Shown piece by piece: positions 5,388 through 10,287 of a stretch of 10,287 bases of DNA. Position numbers and translations under genes: made by a program. Source of the DNA: Treponema sp. Lineage in GTDB: Bacteria; Spirochaetota; Spirochaetia; Treponematales; Breznakiellaceae. The notes under the pieces were generated by a model. That model worked only from the letters and a program-made list of their open reading frames with translations, was not told the origin of the DNA and searched no databases. Numbering within the stretch: position 1 is the first letter of the stretch; each line of letters begins with the position of its first letter. The stretch is taken from assembly GCA_031264395.1 (NCBI GenBank), contig JAISEB010000198.1, positions 1 through 10,287 of the forward strand. The letters are read 5' to 3'.

Positions 5388-7184
5388 TTACAGCGCAACG
5401 GCGAACATATTCCAGCCAACATTAAACCATGCAACCATTAATATGACAATAAAAACTCCAGTATAAATCCTGCCTGTTTTACGGAAGAAATACACCAGAA
5501 TACAGGCCATACAAGGTATTACGAAAATGTTGGGAAAACTGTTAGCTGCGCTCATCGCTATGATCGTAACCTCCATTACTTCTTTACCCCAAGGTAATGG
5601 TCCTCCCACGAGGATCGGGATATAAAACAGCGCGAGCCATACAATCATACCAATGACAAGCATAACAGCGGCGGCGGCCATTTCGGTTCCGATTTTTGAG
5701 GTTCCTCGGTTAAACCGAAGATAGGCGCAGAGAATCATCGCTATAGGAACATAATAAATTGCGTAAACAACAGAATATGAAGGAATAATAGACCAGCGCG
5801 CCGGATTGAGGGGCCGCAACCCTACGACCCAAATCCTGAAGTCCACATACCAAACCTTGTCAAAATAGACCACGAGAATATACACTGGAAAAATAACACA
5901 CACAGCAAACAGCAACGATTTAAGGATCTTTGCCCAGCCGATACCGCCGATTCCGTATTGATCGAGAGCCATACTATTCTTCTTACCGAATAAATAATGG
6001 CTGATGAAAAGTAATACGATTGTTATAACCCCGAGAATCATATTCCACAATACTGTTGGATTTACCATATTGAGCGGCCACATGGTATTGTTCTGAAAAA
6101 GTCCCGGCATAAAGACCGAAGAGTGAAGCCACGACCAAGCGTAGAGTAGCGGGCCGATAGCGGCCGTAATAAGCGCGCCGACCCACCACGCGCCGCCTTT
6201 AAAGCCTCGAAACTCAGGTTGCGGCTCAACAAGGGTTTTGAACCATGTGGTTTTCAGGAGTATGGAGCCGAAAGGGAAAAGAAATAGTATCGCTCCGAGT
6301 AACGCAACGGCAGTACCAAAAAGTTTCCATCCCCAAATCTGGTTTGAAGGTTCGATATTATTTCCGCCTTTCAGCGTTTGCTGCATCCATTCGATGGCGT
6401 AGCCGATGGCCGCCGGGGAATCGGTAGCGATAACGTGATCCTCAAATGGCTGGTACAAAATGCGGGCGGTTCCGTTCGTTATGTTACCGTAAATTTTATT
6501 CGGAACAATGGGATCTTTTGTGTTAAAAAGCGGTTGCAAAACCGGAGAAATCGGCGCTTCACTGCCTTTTGAAACAAAGATCATGACCGGAAGCTCCGTA
6601 ACAAGCCCCTCGCAAAAAGCGGCATTCCGCAGTTTGTCCGCGCCGGTCATATCCATCGAACCGGGCGCCGTGTATTCAGACTCCATGTAATACGTAGCGG
6701 AGTACCCGTCAGGATACGCCCTGGCTGCGGAACTAACAACGCCGAAACCGCCCTGGGACATCCCAATAAGGCCGATATTGTTTTTATCGACGTTGGGCAG
6801 ACCACGCAGGTACGCGAGGGCTGAGGGGCCGCCATAATTATCGTCTCCGTTAATACCGGTCGAATTGCCATGCCCAGGTTGATCGATATTGAGAACGATG
6901 AAACCCCGGCGGGCAAATTCCAGTGCAGTATTTGCCATATAATTCTTTTGGTTGTTCATTCCGTGGGCGGCGAGGATCGCAGGAGCTGTCTTACCCATTT
7001 CAATGCTCTTTGGCGTATACAGGTAAGCGCTAATGGCATTTCCTGCAAATCCATTAATTTTTATTTCAGAGATAATGGTTTTTCCGAAATTCGAGTTTAC
7101 CCGTGAAGCGAGTAAGCTGCCCCCTATCATCATAATCAGGGCAACAACAATCAATTTTAAATTCTTCTTGTTATTCAGTTCCAT
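5388..7184 (-). CDS. Alpha/beta hydrolase fused to a multi-pass membrane domain
   Basis: The 598-residue product begins with a signal anchor (residues 10-26). Residues 40-272 form an alpha/beta-hydrolase domain: oxyanion region AAHGMNNQKNY (72-82), NIDQPGHGNS (99-108), nucleophile elbow GMSQGG with Ser143, and His250 in FEDHVIATDS. The usual acid position after strand 7 reads KGSEAPISP, so Glu209 may replace Asp. After a linker, about seven or more hydrophobic helices fill residues 283-598 (for example 289-310, 334-352, 377-398, 420-440, 470-488, 503-526, 552-566, 573-593). The hydrolase domain would therefore be anchored, probably facing outside. The start ATG has AGGAGG 8 nt upstream. It follows a dehydrogenase gene by 62 nt, probably in one operon. 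Substrate is unknown; an esterase or lipase-like role is inferred. Confidence 0.85.
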   Translation of the reverse strand: MELNNKKNLKLIVVALIMMIGGSLLASRVNSNFGKTIISEIKINGFAGNAISAYLYTPKSIEMGKTAPAILAAHGMNNQKNYMANTALEFARRGFIVLNIDQPGHGNSTGINGDDNYGGPSALAYLRGLPNVDKNNIGLIGMSQGGFGVVSSAARAYPDGYSATYYMESEYTAPGSMDMTGADKLRNAAFCEGLVTELPVMIFVSKGSEAPISPVLQPLFNTKDPIVPNKIYGNITNGTARILYQPFEDHVIATDSPAAIGYAIEWMQQTLKGGNNIEPSNQIWGWKLFGTAVALLGAILFLFPFGSILLKTTWFKTLVEPQPEFRGFKGGAWWVGALITAAIGPLLYAWSWLHSSVFMPGLFQNNTMWPLNMVNPTVLWNMILGVITIVLLFISHYLFGKKNSMALDQYGIGGIGWAKILKSLLFAVCVIFPVYILVVYFDKVWYVDFRIWVVGLRPLNPARWSIIPSYSVVYAIYYVPIAMILCAYLRFNRGTSKIGTEMAAAAVMLVIGMIVWLALFYIPILVGGPLPWGKEVMEVTIIAMSAANSFPNIFVIPCMACILVYFFRKTGRIYTGVFIVILMVAWFNVGWNMFAVAL

Positions 7185-7210
7185 TTTAGCTTCCTCCTCA
7201 TAAATATATG

Positions 7211-7231
7211 ACCGCCCATATCCCGGGCGGT
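7211..7231 (-). other. Hairpin between dehydrogenase and hydrolase genes
   Basis: ACCGCCC and GGGCGGT (7 bp) flank a 7-nt loop, placed about 15 nt after the dehydrogenase stop. It is followed by CATATATTTATGAGGAGG, without a T-run, so it is more likely a processing or stability element inside the operon than a terminator. Confidence 0.45.
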
Positions 7232-7246
7232 GAACGCCTAAATCAT

Positions 7247-8026
7247 TTACTGGATCGTAAAACCTCCGTCAATGACGAGGTTTTCACCAGTGATCATGTT
7301 GGATTCATCGCAGGAAAGAAACAGGATCGCCGCCGCTATTTCGTCAGCTTCGGCAAAACGGCCGACGGGGATTGCCTTGATCATCCGATCCTTAACTTCA
7401 CCTTTCCAAGCACGGTCGCCCATGTAGGTACGGACAACCGTGGGAGCGACACCGTTGACGTTGATGCCGTACTTCGCCCACTCCAAAGCAAGCACCTTGA
7501 TCATTCCGATCATGGCGGCCTTACTCATTGTGTAACCCACATGGTTCTCGATGGCTATAAATCCCGCCTGGGAAGTGACACAGACAATTTTTCCGCCTGT
7601 TCTCTGTTTTATCATGACCTGCCCCACCTTCTGACTCAGGCGGAATGTTCCGAAACAGTTTACATTCATCTGATTCTCTACCAGCGAAAAATCGATTTTC
7701 TCGGCGCTTTCAAGGTCGACGATACCCGCAATATTGGCCAAAATATTGATGTGACCAAAGGCTTCGAGTACCGTCACGACGACGCTGTCGACATCTTCGT
7801 CTTTACGAAGATCTGCCTGTATACCGATAACCGTCCTGCCGCATTCTTTTTCAAGTGCGGCAGCCGTCTGGAATACATTATTTTTTATGTCAACCAAAAC
7901 CAGGTTAGCCCCTTTCCGGGCGTACATTTTTGCGGTTTCCCCGCCTATGGCGCCGCCGCCGCCAGTCACGATGGCGGTTTTTCCTTTTAAGCAGAATTCT
8001 CCGGTAACTTTCTTATATTTCATCAT
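7247..8026 (-). CDS. Short-chain dehydrogenase/reductase (classical SDR)
   Basis: A 259-residue NAD(P)-dependent oxidoreductase, soluble, of classical SDR length. The cofactor motif TGGGGAIG is at residues 21-28, with Asp46 ending strand 2 (LVLVDI), which favours NAD(H). ANIAG at 97-101 replaces the usual NNAG. Catalytic residues are Asn121, Ser152 (VTSQAGF), Tyr165 and Lys169 (YTMSK). The C-terminus TGENLVIDGGFTIQ is typical. The substrate, probably an alcohol or polyol, cannot be named from sequence. Two ATG codons are adjacent (8026, 8023); the first fits better with a GAGGA about 10 nt upstream. The gene is divergent from an XRE-type regulator, with a palindrome-rich shared region of about 190 nt, and precedes the hydrolase/membrane gene in a likely two-gene operon. 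Confidence 0.92.
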   Translation of the reverse strand: MMKYKKVTGEFCLKGKTAIVTGGGGAIGGETAKMYARKGANLVLVDIKNNVFQTAAALEKECGRTVIGIQADLRKDEDVDSVVVTVLEAFGHINILANIAGIVDLESAEKIDFSLVENQMNVNCFGTFRLSQKVGQVMIKQRTGGKIVCVTSQAGFIAIENHVGYTMSKAAMIGMIKVLALEWAKYGINVNGVAPTVVRTYMGDRAWKGEVKDRMIKAIPVGRFAEADEIAAAILFLSCDESNMITGENLVIDGGFTIQ

Positions 8027-8048
8027 GAAAATAGCTTCCTCTCATATC

Positions 8049-8066
8049 ATAGTATGAATTTTCATA
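8049..8066. promoter_or_regulatory. TATGAA/TTCATA palindrome in the dehydrogenase leader
   Basis: TATGAATTTTCATA (8053-8066) is a perfect 6-bp dyad with a 2-bp centre. The overlapping 10-mer TTCATACTAT (minus strand, 8058-8049) recurs on the plus strand at 8202-8211, directly before the regulator start. A GATATGA repeat also occurs twice on the minus strand, 20 bp apart. Position suggests a regulator site near both start regions. Confidence 0.4.
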
Positions 8067-8148
8067 TCTTCTGGAGCTTCTACCCCCAAAAAAGACCTGC
8101 CCTCAAAGGCGAATTTTGAGCCGGTTAGGGAACCTTTCATATAAAATC

Positions 8149-8177
8149 CTATAAGAATTAGGAATAATTCTATAAGA
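8149..8177. promoter_or_regulatory. Operator-like dyad and tandem repeats in divergent region
   Basis: AGAATTA/TAATTCT is a perfect 7-bp dyad with a GGAA centre (8154-8171). It is overlapped by CTATAAGA at 8149-8156 and again at 8170-8177, exactly 21 bp apart (two helical turns). This arrangement, on one face of the helix beside an XRE-type repressor gene, is what an autoregulatory operator would look like. Confidence 0.5.
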
Positions 8178-8180
8178 TAA

Positions 8181-8216
8181 TTGAGATTTATGCAAGTACT
8201 TTTCATACTATTTTGG
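8181..8216 (+). promoter_or_regulatory. Candidate promoter of the XRE regulator
   Basis: TTGAGA (8181-8186) is followed after 17 bp by CATACT (8204-8209), or after 19 bp by TACTAT. The predicted start near 8217 leaves almost no leader before the ATG at 8220, so the mRNA could be nearly leaderless. The -10 overlaps the TTCATACTAT 10-mer shared with the dehydrogenase side. Confidence 0.35.
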
Positions 8217-8219
8217 GGT

Positions 8220-8576
8220 ATGAAGAAAAATAGCGGAAAAGGGAAGTTTCTTAAAATTCTGGTCAGTCTCAACATCAAGCGATTCAGGGCAAATACCGGC
8301 CTTTCCCAAGAAGATCTGGCCGAAAAAGCGGAGATTTCCGTCCCCTATCTGGGGGCCATAGAGAGGGGTGAAAAATGGCCCAGCCCTGATACTTTCGCCG
8401 GAATTGCTCAAGGGCTGGGGGTTGAACCTTTCGATCTGATGAGACCGGAGGATGCTTCATCGCAGGAAGTAAACAAAATTATCACAAAACTTATTGCCGA
8501 CATTACAACATTGGTCAATAGTTCTCTTAAAATGATGAATACGATTATTTGGAAAAATAATAGTTCCAAAAAATGA
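8220..8576 (+). CDS. XRE-family (Cro/CI-type HTH) transcriptional regulator
   Basis: A 118-residue DNA-binding protein. Residues 17-75 form the five-helix HTH domain: NIKRFRANTGLSQEDLAEKA, then the recognition helix SVPYLGAIERGEKWPSPDT and GIAQGLGVEPFDLM. The ISVPYLxxIERGxKWPxPDT pattern resembles a repressor type I recall from treponemes. Residues 79-112 form an amphipathic helix probably used for dimerisation; no ligand or protease domain is present. The frame stays open to a TTG at 8181 and an ATG at 8190, but a promoter seems to lie inside that stretch, so the ATG at 8220 is chosen; its GGGG is only 2 nt upstream, so the start is uncertain. It is the only plus-strand gene and is divergent from the SDR/hydrolase pair, which it may control along with itself. 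Confidence 0.88.
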   Translation: MKKNSGKGKFLKILVSLNIKRFRANTGLSQEDLAEKAEISVPYLGAIERGEKWPSPDTFAGIAQGLGVEPFDLMRPEDASSQEVNKIITKLIADITTLVNSSLKMMNTIIWKNNSSKK

Positions 8577-8620
8577 ATGATCCCGCCATTTTTATTCGTG
8601 TTGAAGGTTTAATACCCCGC

Positions 8621-8667
8621 CGAACTGCAAGTTCGCGCTCTGCCGCGCGGTATGTTGATTGGCAGAG
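8621..8667. repeat. Pair of adjacent inverted repeats between convergent genes
   Basis: CGAACT/AGTTCG (8621-8635, 3-nt centre) is followed by CTCTGCC/GGCAGAG (8638-8644 and 8661-8667, 16-nt loop). They sit between the convergent regulator and chemoreceptor genes. Neither has a T-run. The flanking GGGGACGGTTCAATTCC (minus strand, 8684-8668) resembles REP-like or IS200-type debris, so this may be a small mobile-derived palindromic unit. Confidence 0.4.
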
Positions 8668-8695
8668 GAATTGAACCGTCCCCGGCGGGTGTTTC

Positions 8696-10287
8696 CTACA
8701 TCTTGAAAAGGGCAATGGCCCCGCGCAGGGAATCAAGCCCTGCGCCGTTTTGCTCCACCGTAACACGGGCCGCCTGGGCGGATTCCGTTACCCGGCCGAT
8801 CCGCTCCGCAATGCCGGCGATCTCCTGTTCCATGGCGGCGCTTATTTCCGCAAGCTTTTCAACGGAGGTAATGGATTGATCGGACTCGCTCTTGATTTTT
8901 TCCGCTCCGGTCTGCACCTGTTCGGTTATACTGTCGATCTGTTCAAGGCTTTGCAGGATCATGGCCGAACCGCGGGATTGTTCTTCCATGGAATTTTTTA
9001 TTTCAAGAACAAGGGCGTTGATCGCCTGAATCAGGGCGCTGGTTTCCCCAAAGGCGCCTTCAATAAGGCCCGCTATTTTTGCAATGTCGTTTATTCTGCT
9101 GCGGATGGCCGCCAGGGTCTGGTTTGAATTTTTTGCCTGCTCGGCGGTAGTCTCGGAAAGCTTCCGTATTTCGTCCGCCACTACGGCAAAACCCCGGCCC
9201 GCGTCTCCCGCATGGGCCGCCTCAATGGCGGCGTTCATGGCCAGAAGATTGGTCCGGGCGGCTACCGACGCAATAACCTTGTTCATCTCAAGAAGTGCGC
9301 CGGAGTCGGTTTCCACCTGTTTAACCGTCTCTGTGGATTTGGCAATGTGGCCGTGCTCCTGCCCGGAACTTTCCACCAGCCTCCCCAGACTGCTTCCCAG
9401 TGTCACAATCCGTTTTTCGATGGACGCGATATTGGCAGTCATCTCTTCTATGGCGGATGATGAAATCCCCAGCTGGTTCCGCTGTTCATGGATGACCCCG
9501 CCAAGGGCGCTCAGCTCCCTGTCTATGTTGGCTGTTTCCTGTTTTACCCGTTCCGTCTCTTCCCGTACCTGCCCGTCAATATCCTGCAGGTTGCGGATCG
9601 ACACGTTTATTTCCGCCGCCGCCTGGGACGTGCTGTTGATCACCTGGTTTAAATCGTTGTCGCCGGACTGCGTGGTTTCAAAAGAACGGACAATATTTTC
9701 CACAAGGCCCCGGAGGTTTTTCGTCATGCCAAGAAAGGAATTCTGCAGATTTGTTATTTCATCGCGCCCGGTAACGGCAGACCTGACGGAAAGATCTCCC
9801 GAGGCAAGCTGTTCGGCCAGCCGGACGGTTTCCCCCAGTGGCAGGGTGATGGATCTAAAGGTAAAGAAACAGAGGGGAATAAGGATAAAAACGGTTAGAC
9901 CGGCGATACATCCTGTGACTATGAACATCATCGCGTGCAGGGACGCGGACATGGTCTGTTCCATTTCGGCTTCGGCGTCATCGATGTTGTCAATGTAAAT
10001 GCCCGTGGAAATCCAGATATCCGTACCGGGGATATACTCCACATAGGCCAGTTTGGGGGCGTTTTCCATGGAAGGCGGTTTGGGAAAGGCAAAGAAAACG
10101 AAACCGCCCCCTTTTTCGGCGTTTTCGTAGAGTTCCCGCACATAGTAAACCCCGTCGGCGTCGGCGGTCTGTCCCAGGTCCTCTCCCTCCCGCTGGGGCA
10201 GGGTAGGATGCATAAAGATCACCGTGCCGATGTAAGTGTAATAATAGCCGGATTCATCTTCCTCAAAACGGTAATCCTTGATGTAGC
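8696..10287 (-). CDS. Methyl-accepting chemotaxis protein, Cache-HAMP-MCP (N-terminus cut by window edge)
   Basis: The frame is open to the right edge, so the true start lies outside; about 529 residues are visible. The first ~100 residues (YIKDYRFEEDESGYYYTYIG through IWISTGIYID) are the distal part of a periplasmic Cache domain of the single-Cache type. A membrane helix follows (MMFIVTGCIAGLTVFILIPLCFF), then a HAMP domain (RSITLPLGETVRLAEQLASGDL). A long coiled-coil leads to the signalling hairpin tip TNLLAMNAAIEAAHAGDAGRGFAVVADEIRKL, the near-invariant contact region for CheA/CheW. The C-terminus ends GAIALFKM and lacks an NWETF-type methyltransferase tether. It would sense a small molecule outside and control flagellar rotation. 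The stop is TAG at 8696, converging with the XRE gene. Confidence 0.93.
   Translation of the reverse strand, partial: YIKDYRFEEDESGYYYTYIGTVIFMHPTLPQREGEDLGQTADADGVYYVRELYENAEKGGGFVFFAFPKPPSMENAPKLAYVEYIPGTDIWISTGIYIDNIDDAEAEMEQTMSASLHAMMFIVTGCIAGLTVFILIPLCFFTFRSITLPLGETVRLAEQLASGDLSVRSAVTGRDEITNLQNSFLGMTKNLRGLVENIVRSFETTQSGDNDLNQVINSTSQAAAEINVSIRNLQDIDGQVREETERVKQETANIDRELSALGGVIHEQRNQLGISSSAIEEMTANIASIEKRIVTLGSSLGRLVESSGQEHGHIAKSTETVKQVETDSGALLEMNKVIASVAARTNLLAMNAAIEAAHAGDAGRGFAVVADEIRKLSETTAEQAKNSNQTLAAIRSRINDIAKIAGLIEGAFGETSALIQAINALVLEIKNSMEEQSRGSAMILQSLEQIDSITEQVQTGAEKIKSESDQSITSVEKLAEISAAMEQEIAGIAERIGRVTESAQAARVTVEQNGAGLDSLRGAIALFKM

Noticed and set aside
8042..8278. Minus-strand 78-codon frame in the divergent region
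   Set aside because: It overlaps the start of the well-supported XRE gene antisense and covers the dyads and repeats; the product has no recognisable domain and the frame is explained by AT-rich intergenic DNA.
8668..8690. tRNA-like T-loop GGTTCAATTCC on the minus strand
   Set aside because: The flanking bases do not form a 5-bp T stem or an acceptor stem, and no other tRNA arm is present nearby.

Overview
The window looks like a spirochaete chromosome, most likely Treponema-like and possibly from a gut-dwelling species. This is inferred from protein character: a signal-peptide beta-barrel porin ending in Phe, a short XRE repressor of a type I associate with treponemes, a Cache/HAMP chemoreceptor, and a flavodoxin next to a DUF3793 protein. 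No rRNA, tRNA, CRISPR array or intact transposase was seen. All genes but one lie on the minus strand, so the map reads right to left.

Right part (8.0-10.3 kb): a chemoreceptor gene runs off the right edge. It converges on a plus-strand XRE-type regulator at 8220-8576. The regulator is divergent from a short-chain dehydrogenase (7247-8026). The dehydrogenase is followed after 62 nt by a 598-residue protein (5388-7184) that joins an alpha/beta-hydrolase domain to a multi-pass membrane domain. The intergenic stretch between regulator and dehydrogenase holds a dyad, tandem repeats and a 10-mer present in opposite orientation near both genes, so this looks like a small locally regulated catabolic or stress cassette. 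A strong hairpin closes it.

Middle (4.3-5.4 kb): about 450 bases without a convincing gene contain degenerate inverted repeats resembling mobile-element ends, an orphan minus-strand terminator and then the promoter of a short-chain flavodoxin gene (4502-4930). A structured spacer follows, with two oppositely directed intrinsic terminators, and then a DUF3793 gene (3750-4271). One terminator lies directly upstream of DUF3793, so DUF3793 expression may depend on read-through or antitermination.

Left part (1-3.7 kb): a PhoA-type alkaline phosphatase, an outer-membrane beta-barrel protein and a YibE/F family membrane protein (cut by the left edge) lie in one direction with gaps of about 91 and 7 nt, probably one operon. 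The phosphatase would release phosphate in the periplasm, the barrel could admit substrate through the outer membrane, and the YibE/F protein is an inner-membrane component of unknown role. The phosphatase leader is the most striking non-coding feature: an 11-nt perfect complement of the Shine-Dalgarno region encloses two further perfect hairpins, which predicts a three-way-junction RNA that could hide the ribosome binding site.
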